64,000 nt of DNA from Pseudomonas putida (GCF_026625125.1 NZ_CP113097.1:4264001-4328000); one strand, 5' to 3'; shown: positions 7,774 to 22,933, numbered from the stretch's first letter. The notes: a model not told the origin generated them from the letters alone. Made by a program: numbers and translations.

Positions 7774-7962
7774 TTAAAGGCTTGGCTCCTCATCCTTCTC
7801 TTTCTTGATCCGCAGGTAGATTTCCTCGCGGTGAACGGCCACTTCCTTGGGCGCGCTGACGCCGATACGCACCTGGTTTCCTTTGACGCCGAGCACCGTC
7901 ACGGTGATCTCGCCATCTCCAATGATCAGGCTCTCGGCGCACCGACGAGTCAGAATCAACAT
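7774..7962 (-). CDS. rsmA: Carbon storage regulator RsmA/CsrA
   Basis: Homodimeric RNA-binding translational regulator that blocks GGA-containing ribosome sites and is titrated by RsmX/Y/Z RNAs in the Gac/Rsm cascade. It is 62 aa, the usual CsrA length. It starts MLILTRR with the RNA-contacting Leu4 and Arg7 region, and the second RNA-binding strand VAVHREEIY includes the critical Arg44. Although the frame is open upstream to 8106, the ATG at 7962 has a strong AAGGAG site and matches the family start. Its position between lysC and tRNA-Ser identifies it as the RsmA paralogue rather than RsmE or RsmI. Confidence 0.96.
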   Translation of the reverse strand: MLILTRRCAESLIIGDGEITVTVLGVKGNQVRIGVSAPKEVAVHREEIYLRIKKEKDEEPSL

Positions 7963-8093
7963 AGCTTTCTCCTTACGCAAGACATTCAGGGATAACAGTC
8001 TGGGAACAACAGGGCCTGGCCGTGGACGACGACACAGGGCTCCGTAGCACGTCACGCTGGCAGGACAGGGCCTGCGTGACGCGCAGAAACGCG

Positions 8094-8117
8094 AAGGGCG
8101 CGGCAAGCCGCGCCCCT
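8094..8117 (-). terminator. Putative terminator after lysC
   Basis: A 9-bp GC stem, GGGCGCGGC/GCCGCGCCC, with a minimal AA loop lies directly after the lysC stop. Only a weak T-rich tail (TTCGCGTTTC) follows on the reverse strand, so read-through into rsmA is possible. Confidence 0.55.
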
Positions 8118-8129
8118 CAAGGCAACGCC

Positions 8130-9365
8130 TTACTCGCCCTGTCGGGCCGGAGCGTCAAGCTCGAACGCGGTATGCAGCGCGCGAACGGCCAGCTCCAGGT
8201 ACTTCTCTTCGATGACGACCGACACCTTGATCTCGGACGTGGAGATCATCTGGATGTTGATGCTCTCCTTGGCCAGGGCTTCGAACATGCGGCTGGCAAC
8301 ACCCGCGTGGGAACGCATGCCAACACCGACGATCGACACCTTGGCGATCTTGGTATCACCGATCACTTCGCGGGCACCGATTTCACGTGCGGTGTTTTCC
8401 AGCACGCTGTGAGCCTTGTCGTACTCGTTGCGGTGTACGGTGAAGGTGAAATCGGTGGTGTTATCGTGCGAAACGTTCTGCACGATCATGTCCACTTCGA
8501 TGTTCGAAGCGCTGATCGGGCCGAGGATCTTGAAAGCGACGCCCGGGGTGTCCGGCACGCCGCGAATGGTCAGCTTGGCTTCATCACGGTTGAAGGCGAT
8601 ACCGGAAATGATCGGCTGTTCCATGGATTCCTCTTCATCAATGGTAATGAGGGTACCTGGACCCTCCTTGAAGCTGTGCAGCACGCGCAGCGGAACGTTG
8701 TACTTGCCGGCGAACTCCACCGAGCGGATCTGCAGCACCTTGGAGCCGAGGCTGGCCATCTCCAGCATCTCTTCGAAGGTGATCTTCTCCAGGCGGCGCG
8801 CCTGTGGCACGACGCGCGGGTCGGTGGTGTAAACGCCATCGACGTCGGTGTAGATCTGGCACTCGTCAGCCTTGAGCGCGGCCGCCAGGGCCACGCCCGT
8901 GGTATCGGAGCCGCCGCGGCCCAGGGTGGTGATGCTGCCGTGCTCGTCAACGCCCTGGAAACCGGCTACAACCACCACGCGCCCGGCCTTGAGGTCGGCG
9001 CGAATCTTCTGGTCGTCGATCTGCAGGATGCGTGCTTTATTGTGCGCGCTGTCGGTGAGGATGCGCACCTGGTTGCCGGTGTAGGACACCGCCGGCACAC
9101 CACGCTTGATCAAGGCCATGGCCAGCAGGGCAATGGTAACCTGCTCGCCGGTGGACACGATCACGTCCAGCTCACGCGGAACCGGCTGATCGGTGATCTG
9201 CTTGGCCAGGTCGATCAGGCGATTGGTTTCGCCACTCATGGCCGACAGCACAACCACCAGGTCGTCGCCCGCTTCACGGTGTTTCTTGACCTTGTCGGCA
9301 ACCTGCTCGATCCGCTCGATGGAACCGACAGAGGTACCGCCAAATTTCTGTACGATCAACGCCAT
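8130..9365 (-). CDS. lysC: Aspartate kinase LysC
   Basis: Catalyses ATP-dependent phosphorylation of aspartate, the first step toward lysine, threonine, methionine and diaminopimelate. The 411-aa protein has the kinase signature KFGGTSVGS (7-15), a GRGGSDTT substrate motif, and two C-terminal ACT repeats ([16 protein letters not shown] and [20 protein letters not shown]) that bind lysine and threonine for feedback inhibition. The length fits the single-chain class of Pseudomonas. It lies between alaS and rsmA, as in other pseudomonads, with hairpins on both sides. Confidence 0.97.
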   Translation of the reverse strand: MALIVQKFGGTSVGSIERIEQVADKVKKHREAGDDLVVVLSAMSGETNRLIDLAKQITDQPVPRELDVIVSTGEQVTIALLAMALIKRGVPAVSYTGNQVRILTDSAHNKARILQIDDQKIRADLKAGRVVVVAGFQGVDEHGSITTLGRGGSDTTGVALAAALKADECQIYTDVDGVYTTDPRVVPQARRLEKITFEEMLEMASLGSKVLQIRSVEFAGKYNVPLRVLHSFKEGPGTLITIDEEESMEQPIISGIAFNRDEAKLTIRGVPDTPGVAFKILGPISASNIEVDMIVQNVSHDNTTDFTFTVHRNEYDKAHSVLENTAREIGAREVIGDTKIAKVSIVGVGMRSHAGVASRMFEALAKESINIQMISTSEIKVSVVIEEKYLELAVRALHTAFELDAPARQGE

Positions 9366-9396
9366 TTCAATGGTGCCTCAGCCCATACCGGGCCTC

Positions 9397-9449
9397 AAAA
9401 AAACCATCCAACATGGAGGGGCCGATGACTAGACCATCGGCCCCTCCAT
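9397..9449 (-). terminator. Long-stem terminator of alaS
   Basis: A perfect 15-bp inverted repeat (9413-9427 and 9435-9449, ATGGAGGGGCCGATG and complement) with a 7-nt loop begins one base after the alaS stop. A run of seven T residues follows on the reverse strand, about 9 nt beyond the stem. Confidence 0.8.
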
Positions 9450-9450
9450 C

Positions 9451-12075
<2,625 letters not shown>

Positions 12076-12413
12076 AGGTTCTTCCACGGAAACGACGGCC
12101 CCTGGGGGCAAACGCGTCGACGAAACGACGGCAAAGGGCCGCATTATATCGGTCCTGCAATCTCGGTGCAGTGTGTTTATGCGATGCAAAACGTCGATTG
12201 GACGGCTTTTGAAGCGCGTGCAAACGAAAATGACATGACCGGATGCTAAATGCAGGCTTTTGCCGCTGGCAAGCCTATTACCGCTCAAGGGAAGGGAAAA
12301 TGGAACAGGCGGTGAATTAAATGATTGTCATGGGCAAGGTTCAGCGACGACCGGCCTTGGCAGAAGCGCCCTTTGGCGACAACAAGGCCGCTCCTGCCAG
12401 GCACTGCGCAAAC
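12076..12413. other. Intergenic region between astE and alaS, with REP-like element
   Basis: 338 bp. A REP-like element at 12353-12389 has outer arms GGCCTTG/CAAGGCC and an inner CGCC-CTTT-GGCG stem, matching the GGAGCGGCCTTG family of extragenic repeats common in P. putida. It lies just beyond the astE stop and may stabilise or end that transcript. The remainder is the alaS promoter and leader, in which I could not assign -35/-10 boxes with confidence. Confidence 0.6.
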
Positions 12414-13421
12414 TCAGCCCAGACGCTGGCCTGAGTCCGGGACGATAAGAATCCCGGCGCGCAGCCCGTTCTTGACCTTGGGGTTGGGGAAGATGATCCG
12501 CGCCCCCTCCTCCTCCACCACCCAGCGCATTTCAGCCAGGTCCTCGGCCAGCAGATAACCTTTGCTCAGCTCGGAGAAGTTCTCGATATCCGCCGGCAGA
12601 TGCAGGCGAAAGCCCTCACTGTGCTTGATGATCTCGCGAGCCACACTGAACAGTTTAAGACCATCGAGCGACTCCCCGGCCTCAGGCTCATCGCCTTCGA
12701 TAATCTGGATCAGGCGCTGCTCCAGCTTGTCGAGGTTGACCTGCTCGTTCTGCCCGAACGGCCGCGCCTTGCCGAGCTCCAAGGTAAATGCTTCGGCATC
12801 CAGCTGCTCATAGGTGAACGCACTGAAGGTGATCGATGACTTGCTCTGCAGCAGCACCGCTTCCATGCCTGCAGCAGCCAGCCGAGCCAGCTCGCGGCGG
12901 GAATGCTTGCGCCCCTCTTTATAGGGGTAAAGGGCAAACTGCTCTATCTTGGAGCCACGAATGGCGGTGTGCAGGTCGTAATGCAGACGGGTACGCTCAG
13001 GCTTGCTGAAGAACACCCGGGCGAACTGCTCAAGCTCCGCAGCACGCAGTGCCTCGAAACCACTGGAAAGCTCGTGACGACCATTGAACAGGCGGTTGAT
13101 GTCCTGCTCGATGAAGCGCTCGCCCTTGCGGATCGCCGCTGGGTTGCCGAACAGGAACATCACACGCGAACGCGGCTTGATCGTGCCATCGGCCACGCCG
13201 TGCAGCAGCCGTTCGAGCAATTCGATCGGCGCTGTTTCATTGCCATGAATACCGGCCGACAACAGCAGGTCCAGCCTGCAATCGTCGCCTTCGGGCGGAC
13301 GCACCTCGAGTGCGCCCTCCCCCAGCCAGCGTAAACGCACGCCCTTGGGTGTAACTTGGGTCTTCTCGGCCGGCTCGTGATCGGTCAGGGTCAGCTCAAG
13401 CAATTTGCCAAGGGCGAGCAT
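12414..13421 (-). CDS. astE: Succinylglutamate desuccinylase AstE/AruE
   Basis: Zinc carboxypeptidase-like enzyme of the M14 superfamily that splits N-succinylglutamate into succinate and glutamate, the last step of the arginine succinyltransferase pathway. The 335-aa protein has the zinc ligands His59 and Glu62 (GIHGNE) and His151 (LHYDLHTA), with the probable catalytic Glu215 in AFTLELG. The ATG at 13421 has an AAGGAAG site. It is the last gene of the ast/aru run and is separated from astB by a small His-rich gene. Confidence 0.95.
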   Translation of the reverse strand: MLALGKLLELTLTDHEPAEKTQVTPKGVRLRWLGEGALEVRPPEGDDCRLDLLLSAGIHGNETAPIELLERLLHGVADGTIKPRSRVMFLFGNPAAIRKGERFIEQDINRLFNGRHELSSGFEALRAAELEQFARVFFSKPERTRLHYDLHTAIRGSKIEQFALYPYKEGRKHSRRELARLAAAGMEAVLLQSKSSITFSAFTYEQLDAEAFTLELGKARPFGQNEQVNLDKLEQRLIQIIEGDEPEAGESLDGLKLFSVAREIIKHSEGFRLHLPADIENFSELSKGYLLAEDLAEMRWVVEEEGARIIFPNPKVKNGLRAGILIVPDSGQRLG

Positions 13422-13431
13422 AGGCGCTTCC

Positions 13432-13722
13432 TTAGTGGTCGTGGCCGCAGTCGGGGCCATGGACGTGGTCATCGTCTTCACCGACTTCTGCCGGCTCCAT
13501 CTCCAGCTGCAGGCTGACCAGGTTGGTAGCCATCGGGCGCAGGAGCAGGTTGGCGTACTCGGTGTCGTTCTCATCGACGTCGACACCGATCAGCAATTGG
13601 CCACGGCCGTCTTGCTGAATCCACACTTCCTTGCCCTGCCAGACAACGGCAAAGCGGGTGCAGGAAGTTTCCAGCTGGGTGCCGTCTACATCTTCAAGGA
13701 TCAGGCGCAGGGCGTCGGTCAT
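13432..13722 (-). CDS. 96-aa acidic His-rich protein within the ast operon
   Basis: Function unknown. The 96-aa protein begins [14 protein letters not shown] and has short beta-like segments ([28 protein letters not shown]). It ends in an acidic tail with a His/Cys/Asp cluster ([14 protein letters not shown]) that could bind a divalent metal. It sits between astB and astE with 10-15 nt gaps, so it is surely co-transcribed. From memory a hypothetical protein occupies the same position in P. aeruginosa, so conserved synteny is likely. A metal-delivery or regulatory role for the zinc enzyme AstE is only a guess. Confidence 0.85.
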   Translation of the reverse strand: MTDALRLILEDVDGTQLETSCTRFAVVWQGKEVWIQQDGRGQLLIGVDVDENDTEYANLLLRPMATNLVSLQLEMEPAEVGEDDDHVHGPDCGHDH

Positions 13723-13737
13723 TACAAAAGTCTCTCT

Positions 13738-15087
13738 TCAAGGTTGGCGTTGGAACGGATAGACCGAGCCCAACTTCAGAATCTGGGTCAACTCATCCAG
13801 CGCCGTACGGCATTCGACCAGCAACTGCGGGTCGGCAAGGTCCGCTTCGCCCAGGCGGTCGCGGTAGTGCTTGTCGACCCACTGCACCAGTGTGTCGTAC
13901 AGCGGGGCGGTCATGATAACGCCTGGATTGACCGCCGCCAGTTCCGATTCCTTCAAAGCCACGCGCAAGCGCAGGCATGCCGGGCCGCCGCCGTTCTGCA
14001 TGCTTTGCTTGAGGTCGAACACCTTGACCTCCTTCACCGCGCCACCCTGGCGGGTCAGTTGCTGCAAGTACGCCCAGACCCGCTCATTGTTGCGGCACTC
14101 CTCCGGCACCACCAGCAGCATCGAGCCGTCGTCGCGGCTGAGCAGTTGGCTGTTGAACAGGTAGGAACGCACCGCATCCTCTACCGCCACCGCTGCCCGT
14201 GGTACACGGATAGCCTGGAAGTTGCCACCCTTGCTGGCCAGTTTAGCTTGCAGCTGGCCAAGCACCGCGTCAGTCTCGAGGAAAGCATCTTCGTGGTAGA
14301 ACAGCACCTCGCCATTGCCCACCGAAATCACATCGTTGTGGAATACACCCTGATCGATCACCGATGGGTTCTGTTGAGCGTAGACCACACCGTCATCGCT
14401 CAGACCGTGAAGCCGTGCCACGGCCTGTGAGGCTTCCAGGGTCTGGCGTGCCGGATACTTCTGCGGCGCGGGATAACGGCCGTCGAACGCGCTGCGACCA
14501 TAGACGAAAAACTCGACGCCCGCCTCGCCGTAGCTGCGGCAGAAGCGCGTATGGTTGGCCGCGCCCTCGTCGCCGAACTGCGCCACGGCAGGCAGCGCCG
14601 GGTGATGGGCAAAGTGCTGCTCATTACTGAACATGGCGGCCAGCACACGGCTGGTGGTCGGATGCTCGATGCTGCGGTGGTACTTGCAGTTGAGGTTGGC
14701 AGCGGTGAAATGCACGCGGCCATCAGCGGTGTCGGCGCTGGGGCTGACGGTGGCCGCGTTGGCCACCCACATGCTCGATGCCGAACAGCTGGCGACCAAC
14801 AGCGGCATGGCCTCTTTGGCGGCGCGCCGGATCACTTCGGCATCGCTACCGCTGAAGCCCAGACGACGCAGAGCGGCCACGTCCGGGCGCTCCTGCGGCG
14901 CCAGCACGCCCTGCTTGAAGCCCATATCGGCCAGCGCTTTCATCTTGGCCAGGCCTTGGCGCGCCGCTTCACGCGGGTTCGAGGCCTGCTGGCTGTTGCT
15001 CTGCGAAGCCACGTTACCGTAGGACAGGCCGCCGTAATTGTGGGTAGGCCCCACCAGGCCATCAAAATTCACTTCATAGGATTTCAT
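13738..15087 (-). CDS. astB: N-succinylarginine dihydrolase AstB/AruB
   Basis: Hydrolyses N2-succinylarginine to succinylornithine, CO2 and two ammonia molecules, the second step of the pathway. The 449-aa protein belongs to the amidinotransferase (pentein) fold. The catalytic triad is visible as Glu174 (FGDEGAANH), His250 (GVFHNDV) and Cys371 (GGGPACLRL), in register with E. coli AstB. It starts at an ATG with a CGGAG site, 23 nt after astD. Confidence 0.96.
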   Translation of the reverse strand: MKSYEVNFDGLVGPTHNYGGLSYGNVASQSNSQQASNPREAARQGLAKMKALADMGFKQGVLAPQERPDVAALRRLGFSGSDAEVIRRAAKEAMPLLVASCSASSMWVANAATVSPSADTADGRVHFTAANLNCKYHRSIEHPTTSRVLAAMFSNEQHFAHHPALPAVAQFGDEGAANHTRFCRSYGEAGVEFFVYGRSAFDGRYPAPQKYPARQTLEASQAVARLHGLSDDGVVYAQQNPSVIDQGVFHNDVISVGNGEVLFYHEDAFLETDAVLGQLQAKLASKGGNFQAIRVPRAAVAVEDAVRSYLFNSQLLSRDDGSMLLVVPEECRNNERVWAYLQQLTRQGGAVKEVKVFDLKQSMQNGGGPACLRLRVALKESELAAVNPGVIMTAPLYDTLVQWVDKHYRDRLGEADLADPQLLVECRTALDELTQILKLGSVYPFQRQP

Positions 15088-15110
15088 CGGCTAGGCTCCG
15101 TGACCTGTTG

Positions 15111-16574
<1,464 letters not shown>

Positions 16575-17603
16575 TTACTGGGCCTCCCGGCTTGCCGACA
16601 GCGGTACGGCGCGCACGTTGTCGCCCGCGCCCATGCGCAGGCGCTTGGCGGTCAGCGGGTCGACCACCAGGGTGCCCGCCGCCAGGCGTGCGGGCGCGGC
16701 AGTGATACGGCAGTCATCGCGCTTGCGGTTATGGATGATGTAAGGGGTTGCGTCATCGCCAGGCGTACCCACGGCCAGCACCAAGGTCTGGCTCTCGCGT
16801 ACGGCACGAATCCTCGAGGTTTCGCACTCGATGGCGGGGCCTGCGTCGAAGATGTCCACATACCCCTGATAGCTGAAGCCTTCCTGCTTGAGCATGGCCA
16901 GCGCAGGCTCGGTGTCGCTGTGCACACGGCCGATCACGCTGCGTGCGGCTTCCGACAGGAAGCAGGTGTACAACGGGAACTTGGGCATCAGTTCGGCAAT
17001 GAACGACTTGTTGCCTACGCCAGTGAGGTAGTCGGCCTGGCTGAACTCCATCTTGAAAAAGTGCCGGCCAAGGCTCTCCCAGAACGGCGAACGGCCCTGC
17101 TCGTCGGACATGCCGCGCATTTCGGCAATGATCTTGTTGCCGAACAGTTCCGGGAACTCGGCGATGAACAGCATGCGCGCCCGCGACAGCAAGCGGCCAT
17201 TGAGCCCAGAGCGGTGGTCACTGCGCAAAAACAGCGAGCACAGTTCGGAGTTGCCGGTCAGGTCATTGGCCAGGAACAGGGTGGGGATCTCGCGATAGAT
17301 GTTCAGCTCTTGCGAGGCGCTGACGGTCAGGCCCACCCGGTAGTTGTACCAGGGCTCGCGCAGGCCGACGGCGCCGGCGATGGCACTGATGCCGACCACC
17401 AGGCCTTCGTCGTTCTCCAGCACGAACAGGTAGTCGGTGTCTCCGCGCTCGGCTTCACCCCGGAAGCTTTTCTCGGCCCAGCCGACACGGTGCCCGAGGC
17501 GCTCCTCGTTGGCCGGCAAGGTGGTCAGCCCGGTGGTACCGGTGCTGCGTGCCAACTCGATCAGCGCAGGTAAATCGCTGCTGCGTACAGGACGAACGAT
17601 CAT
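16575..17603 (-). CDS. aruG: Arginine/ornithine N-succinyltransferase, second subunit AruG
   Basis: One of the two homologous subunits of the succinyltransferase that moves succinyl from succinyl-CoA to the alpha-amino group of arginine, the entry step. The 342-aa protein carries family motifs such as LPANEERLGHRV, LFLRSDHRSGLNGRLLSRARMLF, GRSPFWESLGRHFF and GYVDIFDAGP. Its closest match in the window is its neighbour aruF (SPFWDAIGRNFF, YIDIFDGGP), as expected for the paired subunits of pseudomonads, where most enterics have a single astA. A strong AAGGAG site precedes the ATG. Confidence 0.95.
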   Translation of the reverse strand: MIVRPVRSSDLPALIELARSTGTTGLTTLPANEERLGHRVGWAEKSFRGEAERGDTDYLFVLENDEGLVVGISAIAGAVGLREPWYNYRVGLTVSASQELNIYREIPTLFLANDLTGNSELCSLFLRSDHRSGLNGRLLSRARMLFIAEFPELFGNKIIAEMRGMSDEQGRSPFWESLGRHFFKMEFSQADYLTGVGNKSFIAELMPKFPLYTCFLSEAARSVIGRVHSDTEPALAMLKQEGFSYQGYVDIFDAGPAIECETSRIRAVRESQTLVLAVGTPGDDATPYIIHNRKRDDCRITAAPARLAAGTLVVDPLTAKRLRMGAGDNVRAVPLSASREAQ

Positions 17604-17657
17604 GCTATCTCCTTGTGCGGCCGCTGTGGCTACCGCGAAACTCTCTGTTCCCAGGCC

Positions 17658-18677
17658 TCAGACCGCGACCAGGCGCACGCTGGCGCCCTCGCCCACACCC
17701 AGCGCCTCGGCAGCCTCGGCACTGAGGCTCACCGGCTTGCCCGGCACCCAGTCCAGCTCGACCAGCACCGCACGGTAATCCTGCAGTTGGCCGTTGCACA
17801 CCAAGTACGGGCGCCCGCCCTTGGCAGGCAGTTCCTCGAGCTTGACCGGCACCACCCTGCTCTGGGCGATCGAGCGGATGCCCGAGGCACGCGCATGCAA
17901 GGTGGGGCCGCCATCGAAGATGTCGATGTAGTGCTCGGTCTCGAAGCCCTCACGCATGAGGATGTCGAACGTGATTTGCGCGCGCGGATGCACCTGCCCC
18001 ATGGCCTCCTGCGCAGCGTCCGGCAGCAGGGGTACGTAGATCGGGTAGTGCGGCATCAGTTCGGCGAGGAAAGTACGGCTCTTCAGGCCGCACAGGCGCT
18101 CGGCGTGGGCGTAGTTGAGGTCGAAGAAGTTGCGCCCTATGGCATCCCAGAACGGCGACTCGCCTTGCTCATCGCTGTAACCGACGATCTCGGTGACCAC
18201 CGAGTCGGCAAAGCGCTCAGGGTGCGAAGCCATGAACAGCAAGCGACCACGCGAATTCAGCTCGGCCCAGCCACTGTTCACCAGTTCAGGCAGGACATAG
18301 AAGCTGGTCAGCAGGCTGTTGCCGGTGAGGTCATGGCACAGCGACAGCACGTGGATCTTGTTGTGGATCTTCAGCTCGCGGGAGGCGTGCACGAAGGTTT
18401 CGTTACGAAAGCTGTAGAAAGGCTCGGAGTAGCCTGCCGAGGCGACGATTGCCGAGCAACCGGCCAGCTTGCCGGTGACACTGTCCTCGAGCACGAAGAA
18501 GTAGCTTTCTTCGCCGTTGAAACTGACTTCGGCAGCAAACGACGTTTCCGAGGCGGCTATCTTGTCGCCCAGACGGGCAGCGTCATCTGGCAGCGAAGTG
18601 ACACCAACGGGGCTGTCTGCAGCCATGCGCTGCACTTCGTTCAGATCAGCCATTTGCGCGGGGCGCATCACCAGCAT
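17658..18677 (-). CDS. aruF: Arginine/ornithine N-succinyltransferase, first subunit AruF
   Basis: Partner subunit of AruG in the heteromeric arginine/ornithine succinyltransferase, 339 aa. It starts MLVMRPAQMADLNEVQRMA and shows the family motifs LPELVNSGWAELNSRGRLLFM, ESPFWDAIGRNFFDLN and YIDIFDGGPTLHARAS. The frame is open 33 codons upstream, but the ATG at 18677 has an AAAGGAG site 8 nt before it. It is separated from aruC by about 140 nt containing two hairpins, one terminator-like. Confidence 0.95.
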   Translation of the reverse strand: MLVMRPAQMADLNEVQRMAADSPVGVTSLPDDAARLGDKIAASETSFAAEVSFNGEESYFFVLEDSVTGKLAGCSAIVASAGYSEPFYSFRNETFVHASRELKIHNKIHVLSLCHDLTGNSLLTSFYVLPELVNSGWAELNSRGRLLFMASHPERFADSVVTEIVGYSDEQGESPFWDAIGRNFFDLNYAHAERLCGLKSRTFLAELMPHYPIYVPLLPDAAQEAMGQVHPRAQITFDILMREGFETEHYIDIFDGGPTLHARASGIRSIAQSRVVPVKLEELPAKGGRPYLVCNGQLQDYRAVLVELDWVPGKPVSLSAEAAEALGVGEGASVRLVAV

Positions 18678-18720
18678 GGTGTCACTCCTTTGGAAAAACT
18701 GGCCGCTCTGGCGGCACGGA

Positions 18721-18761
18721 AAAACGGCGGGCGCGTGTTGAGTCTGCAAGCACGCGCCCGC
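18721..18761 (-). terminator. Intercistronic terminator/attenuator between aruC and aruF
   Basis: An 11-bp perfect stem GCGGGCGCGTG/CACGCGCCCGC (18727-18737 and 18751-18761) with a 13-nt loop. Two bases later on the reverse strand comes a run of five T residues, so it looks like a rho-independent terminator inside the aru operon. A second hairpin (TCGCCGGC/GCCGGCGA, 18777-18800) lies nearer aruC. They may lower expression of the distal genes relative to aruC or stabilise the aruC 3' end. Confidence 0.8.
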
Positions 18762-18816
18762 ACTGGGATTCTGCAATCGCCGGCCCGACGGAGCCGGCGA
18801 AGGGACCGCCGGCGAA

Positions 18817-20366
<1,550 letters not shown>

Positions 20367-21347
20367 TCAGCCCTTTTCGGCAGGCGCCGAACTCAATTCG
20401 AAGGGGCTGCTGTTACGCCGCTGGTTACGGTCTTCGCGGGGCGTGGCGCCAAAGAAATTGCGGTAGGCACTGGAGAAATGCGGGCCGGAGGAGAAGCCAC
20501 AGGAAAGGCCGATCTGGATGATCGATTTGCTGGTCTGCATCAGCATCTGCCGTGCCTTGTTCAGCCGCAGCTCCAGGTAGTACTGGCTAGGCACACGGTT
20601 GAGGTACTGCTTGAAGATGCGCTCCAGCTGCCTGCGCGATACGCACACATGCTGAGCGATTTCGTCGGTGGTCAGCGGCTCTTCGATATTGGCCTCCATC
20701 AACAGCACCGCCTGGGTCAGCTTCGGATGGCTGGAGCCGAGGCGGTTTTGCAGCGGAATGCGCTGACGCTCCCCACCCTCACGGATGCGCTCGACTACCA
20801 GCTCCTCGGAAACCGCACCCGCCAGCTCGGCCCCGTGATCACGTGCCAGCACCGCCAACAGCAGATCGGTCACCGCCATACCGCCGCAGGCGGTCAGGCG
20901 ATCACGGTCCCAATCGAACAGATGGCTGGTGGCGATGACCTTGGGGAAACGCTCGGCGAAATCGTCTTGCCAGCGCCAATGCACCGCAGCGCGGTAACCG
21001 TCGAGCAGGCCGAGCATGGCCAACGGATACACACCTGCAGACAGCCCACCGATGATGCAGCCGCTGCGGGCCAGTTGCTTGAGCGCCGTGGACAGCGCCG
21101 ACCCCAATGCCTGGGGCAGTTCGTCAGCGAGCAGGAACAGCTTGTGACACCCCTCCAGGCGCCCGCTCCAGGGCTCGCCCGGCAGGCGCCAGGCGCCTTC
21201 CTGCGCAGGCTCGGCCTGGAGAAAGGCCAGCTCGTATACCACGTCAGGATGTACCCGCTGGGCCACCAGCAATACTTCCTCCGCCAGCGCCAACGTCAAG
21301 GGCTTGGTGCTTGGCCAGATGAGAAAACCGATTCGCTGGGTGGTCAT
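20367..21347 (-). CDS. argR: Arginine-responsive AraC-family regulator ArgR
   Basis: Transcription factor that responds to arginine, activating catabolic and uptake genes and repressing synthesis. It is unrelated to the enteric ArgR. The N-terminal ~200 residues form a class I glutamine-amidotransferase-like domain (FLIWPSTKPLTLALAEEVL, GLSAGVYPLAML). The C-terminal ~110 residues are an AraC/XylS DNA-binding domain (TTDEIAQHVCVSRRQLERIFKQYL, IIQIGLSCGFSSGPHFSSAYRNFFG). I start it at the ATG at 21347 (MTTQRIGFLIWPS, 326 aa), where homologues begin. It follows aotP by about 100 nt and is probably part of the aot transcript. Confidence 0.95.
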   Translation of the reverse strand: MTTQRIGFLIWPSTKPLTLALAEEVLLVAQRVHPDVVYELAFLQAEPAQEGAWRLPGEPWSGRLEGCHKLFLLADELPQALGSALSTALKQLARSGCIIGGLSAGVYPLAMLGLLDGYRAAVHWRWQDDFAERFPKVIATSHLFDWDRDRLTACGGMAVTDLLLAVLARDHGAELAGAVSEELVVERIREGGERQRIPLQNRLGSSHPKLTQAVLLMEANIEEPLTTDEIAQHVCVSRRQLERIFKQYLNRVPSQYYLELRLNKARQMLMQTSKSIIQIGLSCGFSSGPHFSSAYRNFFGATPREDRNQRRNSSPFELSSAPAEKG

Positions 21348-21447
21348 AGGGTAAGGTCCGAAACCTGAAGTCGTTCGAGTCTGTGGCGCCAGGGCAGACT
21401 GCGCACTGCTGCGCAGCATGCCCTATTCTGGTGCAAAGGTGCAGCCT

Positions 21448-22212
21448 TTACTTCAGGCTGCCAGAGAGAAACTGCTTGAGCCGCTCCGATTGTGGGTTGA
21501 CCAGCACTTCGCGCGGGCAGCCCGTCTCCTCGACCAGGCCTTTGTGCAGGAACACCAGCTGGTTGGACACTTCGCGGGCAAAGCCCATCTCGTGGGTCAC
21601 CACCACCATGGTCCGGCCTTCCTGGGCCAGGGCCTGCATGACCTTGAGCACATCGCCGACCAGCTCCGGGTCCAGCGCCGACGTCGGTTCGTCGAACAGC
21701 ATCACCTCCGGCTCCACGGCCAGCGCCCGGGCAATCGCCACACGCTGCTGCTCACCGCCGGACATATGCCCCGGGAAAGCATCCTTGCGATGGGCCACGC
21801 CCACCTTGGCCAGGTAGTGCTCGGCTTTTTCCAGGGCTTCCTTCTTGTTCACGCCAAGCACATGCACCGGCGCCTCGATGACGTTTTCCAGCGCGGTCAT
21901 GTGCGACCACAGATTGAAGTGCTGGAACACCATCGACAGCCGCGAGCGCATGCGCTGCAGTTGGCGCGGGTCGGCAGCCTTGAGGGCGCCGTCCTTGCCG
22001 GCGACCATCTTCAGCTCTTCGTTGTTGAGCAGGATCTTGCCGGCGTGCGGCTGCTCGAGCAGGTTGATGCAGCGCAGGAAGGTCGACTTGCCCGAACCGC
22101 TGGAGCCGATGATGCTGATCACATCGCCTGCCTTGGCCGCCAGGGACACACCCTTGAGCACTTCATGGCTGCCGTAGCGCTTGTGCAGGTCTTGGACTTC
22201 TAGTTTGTACAT
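21448..22212 (-). CDS. aotP: Arginine/ornithine ABC transporter ATPase AotP
   Basis: Cytoplasmic ATPase of the basic amino acid importer. The 254-aa protein has Walker A GSSGSGKS (36-43), the ABC signature MSGGEQQRVAIARALA and Walker B VMLFDEPTSALDPE, plus the D-loop and switch His (VVTHEMGF) of polar amino acid ATPases. A GTG five codons upstream (22227) is possible, but the ATG at 22212 opens the usual MYKLEVQDLHKRYG. It lies 22 nt after aotM; the aotO gene found here in P. aeruginosa is absent. Confidence 0.94.
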   Translation of the reverse strand: MYKLEVQDLHKRYGSHEVLKGVSLAAKAGDVISIIGSSGSGKSTFLRCINLLEQPHAGKILLNNEELKMVAGKDGALKAADPRQLQRMRSRLSMVFQHFNLWSHMTALENVIEAPVHVLGVNKKEALEKAEHYLAKVGVAHRKDAFPGHMSGGEQQRVAIARALAVEPEVMLFDEPTSALDPELVGDVLKVMQALAQEGRTMVVVTHEMGFAREVSNQLVFLHKGLVEETGCPREVLVNPQSERLKQFLSGSLK

Positions 22213-22234
22213 GCTGTCGGTTCTCACAGAGCGT

Positions 22235-22933
22235 TCAGTGCTTGCGCGGCGCCAGGTAGCCGAGCCAGCGGCGTTCGGCCATCTTGAACAGGCGCACCAG
22301 GATGAAGGTCAGGCACAGATAGAACACGCCCGCCGTGATGTAGGCCTCGAAAGGCAGGTAATACTGGGCATTGACCGTACGTGCGGCACCGGTGATGTCG
22401 ATCAGGGTGACGATCGACGCCAGGCTGGTGGTCTGCAGCATCATGATCACTTCGTTGCTGTACTGCGGCAGCGCCCGGCGCAAGGCCGAAGGCAGCAGGA
22501 TGCGGCGGTACATCTTCATGCGTGACATGCCCATGGCCTTGGCTGCCTCGATCTCGCCATGCGGCGTGGCCTTGAGGCTGCCAGCGATGATTTCGGCGGT
22601 GTAGGCGCTGGTGTTGACGGCGAACGCCAGGCAGGCACAGAAGGTCGCACTGGAAAGCCACGGCCAGAAGATGCTCTGGCGCACTGCCTCGAACTGGGCC
22701 AGGCCGTAATAGATCAGGAACAACTGCACCAGCATCGGCGTACCGCGGATGACGTAGGTGTACAGCCAGGCCGTCATGTTCACCAGCGGCTGTTTGGACA
22801 CCCGCATCAGGCCCAGCGGCACCGCCGCCAGCAAACCGAACAACAGCGACAGCGCCAGCAGCTTGAGCGTGGTCAGCAGCCCGCCGATGTAAAGCGGCAT
22901 CGCTTCCCAGATGACGTTGTAGTCGAAGATCAT
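22235..22933 (-). CDS. aotM: Arginine/ornithine ABC transporter permease AotM
   Basis: Inner-membrane permease of the HisM type, 232 aa. Several hydrophobic helices are visible (LLTTLKLLALSLLFGLLAAVPLG onward), and the EAA loop that contacts the ATPase reads EIEAAKAMGMSRMKMYRRILLP. Its ATG overlaps the aotQ stop by 4 nt (ATGA), indicating translational coupling. Confidence 0.94.
   Translation of the reverse strand: MIFDYNVIWEAMPLYIGGLLTTLKLLALSLLFGLLAAVPLGLMRVSKQPLVNMTAWLYTYVIRGTPMLVQLFLIYYGLAQFEAVRQSIFWPWLSSATFCACLAFAVNTSAYTAEIIAGSLKATPHGEIEAAKAMGMSRMKMYRRILLPSALRRALPQYSNEVIMMLQTTSLASIVTLIDITGAARTVNAQYYLPFEAYITAGVFYLCLTFILVRLFKMAERRWLGYLAPRKH

Noticed and set aside
8022..9428. 468-aa forward frame over lysC
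   Set aside because: Antisense shadow of aspartate kinase; no ribosome site and no recognisable domain.
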